This document shows, one piece after another, positions 35,636-45,062 of a DNA stretch of 64,000 bases (its first letter is position 1; each line of letters opens with the position of its first letter). Source of the stretch: Actibacterium ureilyticum (GTDB taxonomy: Bacteria; Pseudomonadota; Alphaproteobacteria; Rhodobacterales; Rhodobacteraceae). The stretch covers positions 53,457 to 117,456 of the forward strand of contig NZ_NSBT01000036.1 in assembly GCF_002285435.1 (NCBI RefSeq), read 5' to 3'. The translations under genes and the position numbers were made by a program. The notes below the pieces were generated by a model, which ran no database searches, was not told where the DNA came from, and worked only from the letters and a program-made list of their open reading frames with translations.

Positions 35636-35989
35636 TCACCCGGCAATGGCGTTCTCGATGATGGTGATGTTGCCCTGACCATCGACCAGCGCGACATCGA
35701 TGCGGGTTTCGGTCAGCAGACCGCCGGGCCGCGTAGCCAGGAATTCCTCGGCCGCGGCATAGATGCGCGCGGCCTGGCGGTCGGTCAGATGCAGCGCGGC
35801 GGTGCCCGTGTCGCGGCTTTGCTTGACCTCGACAAACACGACCGTGCCGCCCTGTTCCAGGATCAGGTCGACCTCGCCCGCCGTGCCGCGCCAGCGCCGT
35901 TCCAGCACCTGCGCGCCGTTGGTTTCATAAAGCCGGGCGACCGCATCCTCGGCCGCAAGCCCCGCGTGATAGGACCGCGCGCCGCTCAT
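35636..35989 (-). CDS. YraN/UPF0102 family endonuclease-like protein
   Basis: 117-residue protein with the PD-(D/E)XK core seen as GEVDLILEQGGTVVFVEVKQS near residues 37-57, plus AAEDAVARLYETNGAQVLERRWR before it. The family is linked to Holliday-junction-resolvase-like folds, but its role is not established. It overlaps rsmI by four bases; the rsmI-yraN pair is conserved across proteobacteria. Confidence 0.92.
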   Translation of the reverse strand: MSGARSYHAGLAAEDAVARLYETNGAQVLERRWRGTAGEVDLILEQGGTVVFVEVKQSRDTGTAALHLTDRQAARIYAAAEEFLATRPGGLLTETRIDVALVDGQGNITIIENAIAG

Positions 35990-36846
35990 TCCGCGCGGCC
36001 CAGTTCCAGCGCGCGCTGGTACACCTGGCGGCGCGGCAGGCCCAGCTGTTCGGCGACCTCGGCCGCGGCATCCTTGACCCTGAGCCGACTAAGCGCCTCG
36101 CGCAGGGCATCGTCCAGCGTGGCGGCATCGGCCACCGCCTCGGGCGCGCGGTCGATCAGCACCACGATCTCGCCCTTGACGGTGCGGTCGTCGAATTCCG
36201 CCGCCAGCTCGGCCAGGGTGCCACGGCAGACTTCCTCGAATCGCTTGGTCAGCTCGCGGCAGACCACGGCGGCGCGGTCGGGGCCGAAAATCTCGGCCAG
36301 CTCGGTCAACAGGCGCTGCACCCGCTTCGGCGATTCGTAGAGGATCACCGTCGCCGTCAGGGTCGACAGATCGCGCAGGAACCCTGCGCGCGCGCCCTTG
36401 GCCGGGGGCGGAAAGCCCGCGAACAGGAACCGGTCGGATGGCAGGCCCGACACCGTCAACGCGGTCAGCACAGCCGATGGTCCGGGCGCCGCAATGACCG
36501 GCAGGCCCGCCGCGATGGCGGCACGCGCCAACTGGAACCCGGGATCGGCCACCAGCGGCGTTCCCGCCTCGCTGGCATAGGCGACAGAGCGTCCGGCGGC
36601 GATCTCGGCCACCAGCTTGTCGCGTTGCGCAGGCCCCGAATGTTCGTGATAGGCCACCACCCGCCGGTCGCCCAGCGCCACGCCGTGGATCTGCATCAGG
36701 TGCTTCAGCGTGCGCGTATCCTCGGCCGCCAGGATGTCGGCGCTGGCCAGCACGTCGAGCGCCCTGAGCGTGATGTCGCGCGCAGCCCCGATCGGGGTGG
36801 ACACGAAATAAAGGCCGGGCGCCAGGGGGGTGGTGTCGATCTGCAA
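35986..36846 (-). CDS. rsmI: 16S rRNA (cytidine1402-2'-O)-methyltransferase
   Basis: Tetrapyrrole-methylase-fold enzyme that 2'-O-methylates C1402 in the 16S decoding centre with SAM. Key segments are GLYFVSTPIGAARDITLRALD, AAEDTRTLKHLM, YASEAGTPLVADPG, and AAPGPSAVLTALTVSGLP. I chose TTG 36846, preceded by GGAG at the right spacing and starting about twelve residues before homology. A GTG at 36909 gives a longer 307-residue form but would leave only 27 bases to the divergent lipoprotein gene. Confidence 0.9.
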   Translation of the reverse strand: MQIDTTPLAPGLYFVSTPIGAARDITLRALDVLASADILAAEDTRTLKHLMQIHGVALGDRRVVAYHEHSGPAQRDKLVAEIAAGRSVAYASEAGTPLVADPGFQLARAAIAAGLPVIAAPGPSAVLTALTVSGLPSDRFLFAGFPPPAKGARAGFLRDLSTLTATVILYESPKRVQRLLTELAEIFGPDRAAVVCRELTKRFEEVCRGTLAELAAEFDDRTVKGEIVVLIDRAPEAVADAATLDDALREALSRLRVKDAAAEVAEQLGLPRRQVYQRALELGRAE

Positions 36847-36936
36847 GAAAGCTCCGGCCAGTGGTCTGCGACATTTACTTGCCGGTCGGGAATGCGTACT
36901 GTCCGACACAAACCCGACCCGGTGTGAGGAGTGCCC

Positions 36937-38115
36937 ATGTTCGCCGTTTTCCGCAAGCCCCGCAAGTCATTGACCGCCATTGCCGCCGCCGTGATGGGGT
37001 TGGCGCTGGCGGCCTGTCAGCCCGTCGCCCTGGGCGGCGGCAGCGGTCCCAGCATCAACACCCGCGCCCCGGTGCCGGTGGCGCTTCTGGTGCCCAGCGG
37101 TTCGGGCCAGGCGGGCGATACGCTGGTGGCGCAGGGGCTGGAAAACGCCGCAAGGCTGGCGATTTCCGATCTGGACGGCGTCGATATCGACCTGCGCGTC
37201 TACAGCACCGCCGGCAGCGCTGGCGGGGCCAGTTCCGCCGCGAGCCAGGCGGTGAATGACGGCGCCAAGATCATCCTGGGCCCGCTTTATGCCCAAGCGG
37301 CCAATGCCGCGGGCGTGGCCGCCGCCAGCCGCAACGTGAACGTGCTGAGCTTTTCCAACAACACCGCGATCGCGGGCGGCAATGTCTTTGTCCTGGGCAA
37401 CACGTTTCAGAACACCGCAAACCGGCTGGTCAGCTATGCCAAGCGTCAGGGCAAGGACAAGATCATGGTCGTCCATGACCGCACCGTCGCGGGCGAGGTC
37501 GGGCGCGACGCGATCGTGCAGGCGATCTCCAACAGCGGATCGTCACCGGCGGCCATCGCATCCTATGAGTTCTCGCAGAATGGCGTGGTTCAGGCCGTGC
37601 CGGCCATCGCATCGCAGGCGCGCAGTTCGGGCGCGAACGCGCTGTTCATGACCGCCGACACCGCCGGCGCGCTGCCGCTGCTGGCGCAGCTTCTGCCGGA
37701 AAATCGCGTCGATCCGTCGGTGATCAAGTTCATCGGCCTGACCCGCTGGGACATCCCCAACAGCACGCTGGCCCTGCCCGGCGTTCAGGGCGGGTGGTTT
37801 GCCCTGCCCGATCCGGGCCTCAGCGCGCAATTCGCCAGCCGCTATCAGGCGGCCTATGGCCAGGCGGCGCATCCGCTGGCGGGGCTGGCCTATGACGGGA
37901 TCTCGGCCATCGGCGCGCTGGTCAAGCGGGGCAAATCCGACGCCCTGACCACCGCCGCGCTGACACAGAATGCCGGGTTCTCGGGCGTCAATGGCGTCTT
38001 CCGGCTGCGCGCCGACGGCACCAACGAACGCGGCTTGGCCGTTGCTGAAATCAAGAATAATCAGGTGGTTGTGATTGACCCTGCCCCAAGAAGCTTCGGC
38101 GGTTTCGGGTTCTGA
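36937..38115 (+). CDS. Penicillin-binding-protein activator (LpoA/LppC-like) lipoprotein
   Basis: 392 residues with a lipoprotein signal: basic start, hydrophobic core and lipobox LAAC near residue 27. The rest is a periplasmic-binding-protein fold (LLVPSGSGQAGDTLVAQGLENAARLA, AKIILGPLYAQAANAAG, FIGLTRWDIPNSTLALPGVQGGWF). In enterics LpoA stimulates PBP1A; here the short form lacks the N-terminal TPR part. ATG 36937 has GAGGAG upstream. It is divergent from rsmI, as in many proteobacteria, and overlaps glnD. Confidence 0.85.
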   Translation: MFAVFRKPRKSLTAIAAAVMGLALAACQPVALGGGSGPSINTRAPVPVALLVPSGSGQAGDTLVAQGLENAARLAISDLDGVDIDLRVYSTAGSAGGASSAASQAVNDGAKIILGPLYAQAANAAGVAAASRNVNVLSFSNNTAIAGGNVFVLGNTFQNTANRLVSYAKRQGKDKIMVVHDRTVAGEVGRDAIVQAISNSGSSPAAIASYEFSQNGVVQAVPAIASQARSSGANALFMTADTAGALPLLAQLLPENRVDPSVIKFIGLTRWDIPNSTLALPGVQGGWFALPDPGLSAQFASRYQAAYGQAAHPLAGLAYDGISAIGALVKRGKSDALTTAALTQNAGFSGVNGVFRLRADGTNERGLAVAEIKNNQVVVIDPAPRSFGGFGF

Positions 38116-40894
38116 CCCCGACGGCCCCGTTTTGACCGTTCCCACCGCGCCGGGCCCGCTGATCTGCCCGGCGCAAGACATCTTCGACACCGACGCCTTC
38201 TTCGCCGACCTGGCAAACGCGCTGACCGACGACCGGGATGCGCGCGTGGTCCGGCAAGAGGCGGTGCGGCTGTTGCTGGCCGCGCGCAAGACCGGCAACG
38301 ACCGGATCGCCGAGGCCTTTACCGCCCAACCGCTGGCCGCGCGCGAGGTGACGCGGTCCTATGCGCATCTGACCGATTGCATCGTGCGTGCGGCGCACCG
38401 GATCGCCACCGAATGGTTGCATCCGCTGCCCACCCCGACCGAGGCCGAAAAGATCGCCCTGCTGGCGGTGGGGGGCTATGGCCGCGCGGAAATGGCGCCG
38501 CATTCCGATGTCGATCTGCTGTTCCTGACGCCCTACAAGATCACCCCATGGGCCGAAAGCGTGATCGAATCCATGCTGTATATCCTGTGGGATCTGCGGC
38601 TGAAGGTCGGCCATTCCAGCCGCACGATCCGCGACTGCCTGCGCCTGGGGCGCGAGGATTACACGATCCGCACCGCGCTGCTGGAACACCGGTTCCTGGA
38701 TGGCGATGCCGACCTGGCCGAACAGCTGCACATGCGGCTGTGGAAGGACCTGTTCAGCACCACCGCATCCGATTTTGTCGAGGCCAAGCTGGCCGAACGC
38801 GCCGAGCGCCACAAGAAACAGGGCGGCCAGCGCTATATGCTGGAGCCCAACGTCAAGGAAGGCAAAGGCGGGCTGCGCGACCTGCAATCGCTGTACTGGA
38901 TCGCGAAATACGTGCACGGGGTCGAAGATGTCGGCGCGCTGGTAGGTCTGGGTGTCTTTACCCAGGACGAATATGACACCTTCGTCGACGCCGAAAGCTT
39001 CCTGTGGGCGGTGCGCTGTCATCTGCACCTGCTGTCGGGCCGGGCGATGGACCAGCTGACCTTCGACATGCAGATCGAGGTCGCCGCGCGGCTGGGCTAT
39101 ACCGATCATGGCGGGCGCCGGGCTGTCGAACATTTCATGCAGGATTATTTCCGGCACGCGACGCGGGTGGGCGAGCTGACGCGGATCTTCCTGACCGCGC
39201 TCGAAGCGGCCCATGTCAAGACGGCCCCCAGCCTGACGCGGTTCCTGCGCCGCCGCCGCCGGGTGAAGCCGATCTATCACATCGTGCATAACCGGCTGGC
39301 CCTGGCGGACGAGACCGCGTTCTTCGCCGACAAGCTGAACATCCTGCGGCTCTTCGAAGAGGCGCTGCGCACCGGCATGCTGATCCACCCCGACGCGATG
39401 CGCGCGGTGTCGGCCAACCTGGACCTGATCGACGACGAGATGCGCGCCAACAAAGAGGCGCAGCGGATTTTCCTGGACCTGCTGCTGAAACACGGCAATC
39501 CCGAACGGTCGCTTCGGCGGATGAACGAGCTGGGCGTGCTGGCCGCCTTCATCCCCGATTTCGAACCGATCGTGGCGATGATGCAGTTCAACGTCTATCA
39601 CCACTATACCGTCGATGAGCATACGATTCAGTGCATCTCGACCCTGGCGCAGATCGAACGCGAAGAGCTGGTCGAGGAATTGCCGGTGGCCAGCCGGATC
39701 CTGAAGAAGGGGATCGACCGGCGCGTGCTTTACGTGGCGCTGCTGCTGCATGACATCGGCAAGGGCCGCCCCGAGGATCATTCGATCCTGGGCGCACAGA
39801 TCGCGCGGCGCGTGGCGCCGATGCTGGGCCTGAAGGCCGAGGCCTGCGAAACCGTCGAATGGCTGGTGCGCTATCACCTGCTGATGTCGGATTTCGCCCA
39901 GAAACGCGATCTGTCGGATCCGCGCACGGTCCGCGATTTCGCCAAGCTGGTGCGCAACCGCAAGCGGCTGGACCTGCTGACGGTGCTGACCGTCTGCGAC
40001 ATTCGCGGCGTGGGCCCCGGCACCTGGAACAACTGGAAGGCGCAGCTGTTGCGGACGCTTTACCGCGAGACCGCCGATGCGCTGGAAAACGGGCTGGAAG
40101 CCATCAACACCGAAAAGCGCGAGGCCGAGGCCAAGCGCGCCCTGCGCGAGGCGCTGGACGACTGGGACAAAAAGGACCTGCGGGTCGAGGTCGGCCGCCA
40201 TTACGGCCCCTATTGGCAGGGGTTGCCCACCAGCACCCAGGCGGTCTTTGCCAACCTGCTGCGGGACATCACCGATGACGCAATCCGGATCGACCTGACC
40301 CCGGACGAGGATCGCGACGCCACCCGCGCCTGTTTCGCGCTGGCCGATCACCCCGGCATCTTTGCCCGGCTGACCGGCGCGCTGGCCCTATCGGGCGCCA
40401 ACATCGTCGACGCACGGACCTATACGTCCAAGGATGGCTATGCCACCGCCGTGTTCTGGATCCAGGATGGCGAGGGGCACCCGTTCGAAGCCAGCCGCCT
40501 GCCGCGCCTGCGCAAGATGATCGAAAAGACCCTGGCGGGCGAGGTCATGCCGCGCGAGAAACTGGCCGACAAGGACAAGCTGAAGAAACGCGAGATGGGC
40601 TTTCAGTTCCCGACCTCGATCAGTTTCGACAACGAAGGCTCCGAAATCTATACCATCATCGAGGTCGACACCCGCGACCGCCCCGGCCTGCTGTTCGACC
40701 TGTCGCGCGCGCTGGCCGATGCCAATATTTATATCGCCAGCGCGGTGATCGCGACCTATGGCGCGCAGGTGGTCGATACGTTCTATGTCAAGGACATGTT
40801 CGGGCTGAAGCTGCATGCGGCTTCGAAACAGCAATCGCTGGACCAGAAGCTGCGCCGCGCGATCGAACGCGGCGCGGAACGGGCGCGCGGCTGA
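38075..40894 (+). CDS. glnD: PII uridylyltransferase/uridylyl-removing enzyme
   Basis: About 939 residues, the standard GlnD size. Nucleotidyltransferase motif GGYGRAEMAPHSDVDLLFL starts near residue 133; the HD domain LLLHDIGKGRPEDHS is near 556; two ACT domains cover roughly 745-820 and 855-930 (DRPGLLFDLSRALADANIYIA). It senses glutamine and modifies PII proteins. The TTG at 38075 overlaps the lipoprotein gene by 41 bases and is provisional. Its stop overlaps murJ by one base. Confidence 0.95.
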   Translation: MTLPQEASAVSGSDPDGPVLTVPTAPGPLICPAQDIFDTDAFFADLANALTDDRDARVVRQEAVRLLLAARKTGNDRIAEAFTAQPLAAREVTRSYAHLTDCIVRAAHRIATEWLHPLPTPTEAEKIALLAVGGYGRAEMAPHSDVDLLFLTPYKITPWAESVIESMLYILWDLRLKVGHSSRTIRDCLRLGREDYTIRTALLEHRFLDGDADLAEQLHMRLWKDLFSTTASDFVEAKLAERAERHKKQGGQRYMLEPNVKEGKGGLRDLQSLYWIAKYVHGVEDVGALVGLGVFTQDEYDTFVDAESFLWAVRCHLHLLSGRAMDQLTFDMQIEVAARLGYTDHGGRRAVEHFMQDYFRHATRVGELTRIFLTALEAAHVKTAPSLTRFLRRRRRVKPIYHIVHNRLALADETAFFADKLNILRLFEEALRTGMLIHPDAMRAVSANLDLIDDEMRANKEAQRIFLDLLLKHGNPERSLRRMNELGVLAAFIPDFEPIVAMMQFNVYHHYTVDEHTIQCISTLAQIEREELVEELPVASRILKKGIDRRVLYVALLLHDIGKGRPEDHSILGAQIARRVAPMLGLKAEACETVEWLVRYHLLMSDFAQKRDLSDPRTVRDFAKLVRNRKRLDLLTVLTVCDIRGVGPGTWNNWKAQLLRTLYRETADALENGLEAINTEKREAEAKRALREALDDWDKKDLRVEVGRHYGPYWQGLPTSTQAVFANLLRDITDDAIRIDLTPDEDRDATRACFALADHPGIFARLTGALALSGANIVDARTYTSKDGYATAVFWIQDGEGHPFEASRLPRLRKMIEKTLAGEVMPREKLADKDKLKKREMGFQFPTSISFDNEGSEIYTIIEVDTRDRPGLLFDLSRALADANIYIASAVIATYGAQVVDTFYVKDMFGLKLHAASKQQSLDQKLRRAIERGAERARG

Positions 40895-42435
40895 TGAATC
40901 CGATCCGGCTGATTTCGGGCTTCGTGACCGTCGGCGCCTGGACATTGATGAGCCGCATCCTAGGGTTCGTCCGTGACATCCTGATCGCGGCGTGGCTGGG
41001 CACCGGCCCCGCGCATCAGGCCTTTGTCATCGCGTTTTCTCTGCCCAACCTGTTCCGCCGGTTCTTTGCCGAAGGCGCGTTCAACATGGCCTTTGTGCCG
41101 ATGTTTTCCAAACGCGCCGAAAGCGGGCAGGACCCGCTGGGCTTTGCCCGCGATGCGATGTCGGCGCTTCTGGGCATTCTGGTGGTGCTGACGCTGCTGG
41201 CGCAGGTCGCCATGCCGTGGCTGGTGCTGGCGATGGCGTCGGGGTTTCGCAACAGCGCGACCTTTGACCTGACGGTGTTTTATGGGCGCATCGCCTTTCC
41301 CTATGTGATGTTCATCTCGATCGCGGCGCTTCTGTCGGGGGTGCTGAACGCGCTTGGCCGGTTTGCCACCGCCGCCGCCGCGCCGGTGCTGCTGAACGTG
41401 ATCTTCATCGCCGCGATCACCGCTGCCGCCCTGACCGATAGCGATGTCGCGCTGGCACTGATCTGGGCCGTCCCGGTCGCGGGCGTGGCGCAGATGGCGC
41501 TGGTCTGGTGGGCGGCGAAACAGGCAGGCTTCCGCCTGTTGCCGCATTGGCCGCATATGACACCCGAGCTGAAGCGCCTGGCCATTATCGCCGCGCCCGC
41601 CGCGCTGGCGGGGGGCGTGGTGCAGGTGAACCTGCTGATCGGGCGGCAGGTCGCATCCTATTTCGACAGCGCGGTGTCCTGGCTTTACAACGCCGACCGG
41701 CTGTATCAGCTGCCGCTGGGGGTGGTGGCCATCGCCATCGGCGTGGTGCTGCTGCCCGATCTGTCGCGCCGGTTGCAGGCGGGCGATGCCGATGGCGGGC
41801 GGCATTCGTTCAGCCGGGCCGCCGAATTCGCGCTGGCGCTGACACTGCCCGCGGCGGTGGCGCTGGTGGTGATCCCGGTGCCGCTGATCTCGACCCTGTT
41901 CGAGCGCGGCGCCTTCACCGCCGCTGACACGATCCCCACCGCGCTGGCGGTGGCGGTCTATGGCGCGGGCCTGCCGGCCTTTGTGCTGCAAAAGGTGCTG
42001 CAACCGCTTTACTTCGCGCGCGAAGATACGCGGCGCCCGTTCTATTACGCGCTGGTATCGATGCTGGTGAATGCCGCGCTGGCCCTTGGCCTGGCGCCGG
42101 TCATCGGCTTCATCGCGGCGGCCTGGGGCACGACGCTGGCCGCCTGGGCGATGGTGGTCCAGCTGTGGCTGGGCGCGCGCGGGATGGGCGAGGCCGCGCG
42201 TTTCGACGACCGGTTCTGGCACCGCCTGCCGCGCATCGCCGCGGCCTCGGCCCTGATGGGGGGCGTGCTGTGGGGCGGCCATATGTTGCTGGCAGAGTGG
42301 TTCGTCCACGGGCCGCAACGCTATCTTGCGCTGCTGATCCTGTTGCTGGCGGGGATGGTCAGCTATTTCGGATCGGGGCACGTTCTGGGCGCGTTCCGGC
42401 TGGCCGATTTCAAGAACGCGATGCGGCGCGGCTGA
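40894..42435 (+). CDS. murJ: Lipid II flippase MurJ (MviN)
   Basis: 513-residue MOP-superfamily membrane protein with about 14 hydrophobic helices. Family motifs include MSRILGFVRDILIAAWLG near residue 16, SLPNLFRRFFAEGAFNMAFVP, and YNADRLYQLPLGVVAIAIGVVLLPDLSR. It flips lipid-linked peptidoglycan precursor across the inner membrane and is essential. TGATG junction with glnD indicates coupling; the glnD-murJ order is common in alphaproteobacteria. Convergent with the rhomboid-like gene, stops adjoining. Confidence 0.95.
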   Translation: MNPIRLISGFVTVGAWTLMSRILGFVRDILIAAWLGTGPAHQAFVIAFSLPNLFRRFFAEGAFNMAFVPMFSKRAESGQDPLGFARDAMSALLGILVVLTLLAQVAMPWLVLAMASGFRNSATFDLTVFYGRIAFPYVMFISIAALLSGVLNALGRFATAAAAPVLLNVIFIAAITAAALTDSDVALALIWAVPVAGVAQMALVWWAAKQAGFRLLPHWPHMTPELKRLAIIAAPAALAGGVVQVNLLIGRQVASYFDSAVSWLYNADRLYQLPLGVVAIAIGVVLLPDLSRRLQAGDADGGRHSFSRAAEFALALTLPAAVALVVIPVPLISTLFERGAFTAADTIPTALAVAVYGAGLPAFVLQKVLQPLYFAREDTRRPFYYALVSMLVNAALALGLAPVIGFIAAAWGTTLAAWAMVVQLWLGARGMGEAARFDDRFWHRLPRIAAASALMGGVLWGGHMLLAEWFVHGPQRYLALLILLLAGMVSYFGSGHVLGAFRLADFKNAMRRG

Positions 42436-43122
42436 TCAGCGGTGCCGCAACTGGGCGCGCAGCCGGGCAAACCCGCCGGGGCTGACGCCAAAAGACATCA
42501 CGAACCCGGTGACGAACCCGGCGATATCGGCCACCCAATCGTTGCTGGACCCGAACAGCAGCCCGAACAACAGCTGGATGCCCAGCAAGAACCCGATCAG
42601 TGAAAAGGCGCGCAGTTGGCTTTCGCCGGTCTGCCCCGCCCGCACCCACAGCAGATAGGTGAACGCCCCGATCAGCCCATAGACCGCCGGATAGCCCCCC
42701 ACCAGCGGGCGCGGGTCGCCCAGCAACCCGCCATAGGCCACGGCCCCCATGATCGCGGCGCCAAAGAACACCGCCAGCACGGCCCAGGTGCGGAACACCT
42801 CGCCCACCATCTTGCCCAGCGCCAGGATGAACACGATCACGAAAAGCGCATGGGTGAAATTCACATGCACGAAGGGATAGGTCACGAAGCGGATCAGAAA
42901 ATCGAACGGGTATTCGCCGGTGGCCATCATCCAGTCGAAGATCTGGCCCGAAAAGCCGTAATCGGTTTCCGCCGACAGCCGCCAGCCCACCGCCGCCGGG
43001 CCGCCCACGATGCCGCGCGCCCCCACGTTGAAGGCCAGCTCGATCAGCGCGATCGGCACCACCAGAAACCACACGACCGGCGGCAAGGGGTTCAGCGGCG
43101 AGGTATCGTTATGTTGGCGCAT
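42436..43122 (-). CDS. Rhomboid-fold membrane protein lacking catalytic residues
   Basis: 228 residues with six predicted helices in rhomboid order. TM2 has the typical HVNFTHALF (His86, His91). In TM4, where active rhomboids have GxSG, the sequence is GGYPAVYGLIGA (142-153), so the nucleophilic Ser is absent. In TM6 the catalytic His position of the AHxxGF motif is Asp199 in VADIAGFVTG. It is thus probably a pseudoprotease. ATG 43122 is taken from homology. Confidence 0.85.
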   Translation of the reverse strand: MRQHNDTSPLNPLPPVVWFLVVPIALIELAFNVGARGIVGGPAAVGWRLSAETDYGFSGQIFDWMMATGEYPFDFLIRFVTYPFVHVNFTHALFVIVFILALGKMVGEVFRTWAVLAVFFGAAIMGAVAYGGLLGDPRPLVGGYPAVYGLIGAFTYLLWVRAGQTGESQLRAFSLIGFLLGIQLLFGLLFGSSNDWVADIAGFVTGFVMSFGVSPGGFARLRAQLRHR

Positions 43123-43198
43123 TCTGGGAGCTCCGGTTGACGGCTTGCCCCCGCATGGGTAAGCGAGCGGAACACGAATTTCCAGACGGAGAATAGAT

Positions 43199-44221
43199 AT
43201 GGCCGAGGTGGTCCACACACCGCGCGTCTTTTCCGGGATCCAGCCCTCGGGCGGGCTGACCCTGGGCAATTACCTGGGCGCGATGAAGCGTTTCGTCACC
43301 ACGCAGGATGCCGGTGACATGGAAACGATCTATTGCATGGTCGACCAGCACGCGATCACCGTCTGGCAGGACCCCGACAAGCTGCGCCATGCCACGCGCG
43401 AGCTCTGCGCGGGCTTCATCGCCGCCGGGATCGACCCGGAGAAATCCATCCTGTTCAACCAAAGCCAAGTGCCGGAACACGCGCAGCTTGGCTGGATCTT
43501 CAACTGTGTCGCCCGGATGGGCTGGATGCAGCGGATGACGCAGTGGAAGGACAAGGCGGGCAAGAACACGCAGAACGCCTCGCTGGGGCTCTTCGCGTAT
43601 CCCGCGCTGATGGCCGCCGATATTCTGATTTACCACGCGACCCATGTGCCGGTGGGCGAGGATCAGAAACAGCATGTCGAACTGACCCGCGATATCGCGA
43701 TCAAGTTCAACAACGACTATGGCGTCGATTTCTTCCCGGTGACCGAGCCGGTGATCGAGGGCGCGGCGACGCGGGTCATGAGCCTGCGCGACGGGTCCAA
43801 GAAGATGTCGAAATCCGATCCGTCCGACATGAGCCGGATCAACCTGACCGACAGCGCCGACGACATCGCCAAGAAGATCCGCAAGGCCAAGACCGACCCC
43901 GAGCCCCTGCCCGACACGGTCGAGGGTCTGGCCGACCGCCCCGAGGCGCGCAACCTGGTGAACATCTATGCCGGGCTGGCCGACCTGACGCCGGAACAGG
44001 TGATCGCCGATCACGCGGGCCAGCAATTCGGCACTTTCAAGCCCTCGCTCGCCGATCTGGCGGTGGCCAAGTTGGAGCCGATCTCGGCCGAGATGTCGCG
44101 GCTGATGCAGGACCCGGCCGAGATCGACCGCATCCTGGCACGTGGGGCGGAACGGGCGCGCACCATCGCCACGCCGATCCTGAAACGGACCTATCAGATC
44201 GTGGGCATGGTCGGCGCGTAA
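43199..44221 (+). CDS. trpS: Tryptophanyl-tRNA synthetase
   Basis: 340-residue class I aminoacyl-tRNA synthetase. The HIGH-equivalent lies in [20 protein letters not shown] near residues 9-28, the KMSKS loop is [10 protein letters not shown] near 200, and [15 protein letters not shown] text appears as [25 protein letters not shown]. Complete length. GACGGAG precedes ATG 43199 and a Rho-independent terminator follows, so it is a single-gene unit. Confidence 0.97.
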   Translation: MAEVVHTPRVFSGIQPSGGLTLGNYLGAMKRFVTTQDAGDMETIYCMVDQHAITVWQDPDKLRHATRELCAGFIAAGIDPEKSILFNQSQVPEHAQLGWIFNCVARMGWMQRMTQWKDKAGKNTQNASLGLFAYPALMAADILIYHATHVPVGEDQKQHVELTRDIAIKFNNDYGVDFFPVTEPVIEGAATRVMSLRDGSKKMSKSDPSDMSRINLTDSADDIAKKIRKAKTDPEPLPDTVEGLADRPEARNLVNIYAGLADLTPEQVIADHAGQQFGTFKPSLADLAVAKLEPISAEMSRLMQDPAEIDRILARGAERARTIATPILKRTYQIVGMVGA

Positions 44222-44246
44222 CCGGCCAGCACAGCAAAAACGCACC

Positions 44247-44280
44247 AAACCCCTGCGCAAGAAGGGGTTTTTTGTTTTTT
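44247..44280 (+). terminator. Terminator of trpS
   Basis: AAACCCCT (44247-44254) pairs with AGGGGTTT (44263-44270) around an eight-base loop, followed by TTTGTTTTTT. It lies 26 bases after the trpS stop. Confidence 0.9.
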
Positions 44281-44320
44281 CCGCACATATATCTTGGCCT
44301 CGAGTTTTTCGGAGGTTCCA

Positions 44321-44815
44321 ATGACCACACCTGTTCATCCCAAGGCCCGCATCGGGCATGTCCACCTGAAGGTCGCCGATCTGGATCGCGCCATCGCGTT
44401 CTATTCCGGCGTTCTGGGGTTCGAGCTGCAGCAGAAATACGGCACACAGGCCGCGTTTCTGGCCGCTGGCGGCTATCACCACCACATCGGCCTGAACACC
44501 TGGGAAAGCAAGGGCGGCACGCCCCCGCCCCCGGGCCATACCGGGCTTTATCACACCGCGTTCCTGTATCCCGACCGGGCCAGCCTGGCGGATGCGCTGC
44601 AACGGGTGATCGACGCGGGGATTGCGCTGGACGGTGCCGCCGATCATGGCGTGAGCGAGGCGATCTATCTGCGCGATCCCGATGGCAATGGCGTCGAGCT
44701 GTACCGCGACCGGCCGGAACAGGAATGGCCCCGCGATGCGCATGGCCAGCTGGCGATGATGAACGCCCCGCTGGACCTGCAGGCGCTTCTGGCGGAACTG
44801 ACGGTATCTTCATAA
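44321..44815 (+). CDS. VOC family (glyoxalase/extradiol dioxygenase fold) protein
   Basis: 164 residues. The N-terminal module reads RIGHVHLKVADLDRAIAFYSGVLGFELQ; metal-site residues include His in GHVHLKV, His in GLYHTAFLY, and Glu in GNGVELYRDRP. The pattern suits a type of VOC protein similar to CatE-like extradiol enzymes and fosfomycin/glyoxalase proteins, but one domain only, so the reaction is undetermined. ATG 44321 follows GGAGG. Isolated between trpS and the structured intergenic region. Confidence 0.82.
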   Translation: MTTPVHPKARIGHVHLKVADLDRAIAFYSGVLGFELQQKYGTQAAFLAAGGYHHHIGLNTWESKGGTPPPPGHTGLYHTAFLYPDRASLADALQRVIDAGIALDGAADHGVSEAIYLRDPDGNGVELYRDRPEQEWPRDAHGQLAMMNAPLDLQALLAELTVSS

Positions 44816-44846
44816 AACCGATTCAGAACCGTCACCCTGTGGATTC

Positions 44847-45001
44847 GCAGGCTTCCTAGCCTGCACCTGCTTTGCCGGGGTCGTTCCCAACATCCCCAAG
44901 AACGATGCGATCCTGCCCGATCCCATCCCGGCACAAAGCGGCGCCGGACGTCCCGCCTGCCCCGCTGCCAGCCCCCAGCACGCCCCGCTGGGGGCTTTTT
45001 A
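44847..45001 (+). ncRNA. Candidate structured RNA or leader upstream of aminotransferase gene
   Basis: Four possible stems lie in 155 bases without a credible reading frame. GCAGGC/GCCTGC (44847-44864) comes first. TTTGCCGGG (44871-44879) pairs with CCCGGC-ACAAA (44927-44937) and encloses TCGTTC/GAACGA (44881-44905). Last is a perfect 10-bp terminator stem (44970-44996). It may be a free small RNA, or the leader of the aminotransferase gene that starts 62 bases later. It does not match 4.5S, tmRNA or RNase P features I know. Confidence 0.5.
44970..45001 (+). terminator. Strong intrinsic terminator before the aminotransferase gene
   Basis: AGCCCCCAGC (44970-44979) and GCTGGGGGCT (44987-44996) form a perfect ten-pair stem with loop ACGCCCC, followed by five T. 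It is 155 bases after the VOC stop and 62 before the next start. It could end the VOC transcript, a small RNA, or attenuate the downstream gene. Confidence 0.92.
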
Positions 45002-45062
45002 TGTCTGGACGTCTGACCTAAGCCGGCGTTAGGTTTCGCAGGTCCGAAAAAGGGGCTGCACC

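Noticed and set aside
38051..40351. 766-codon minus-strand open frame opposite glnD
   Set aside because: GlnD on the plus strand has NTase, HD and ACT motifs. The antisense frame is low-complexity and unlike any family.
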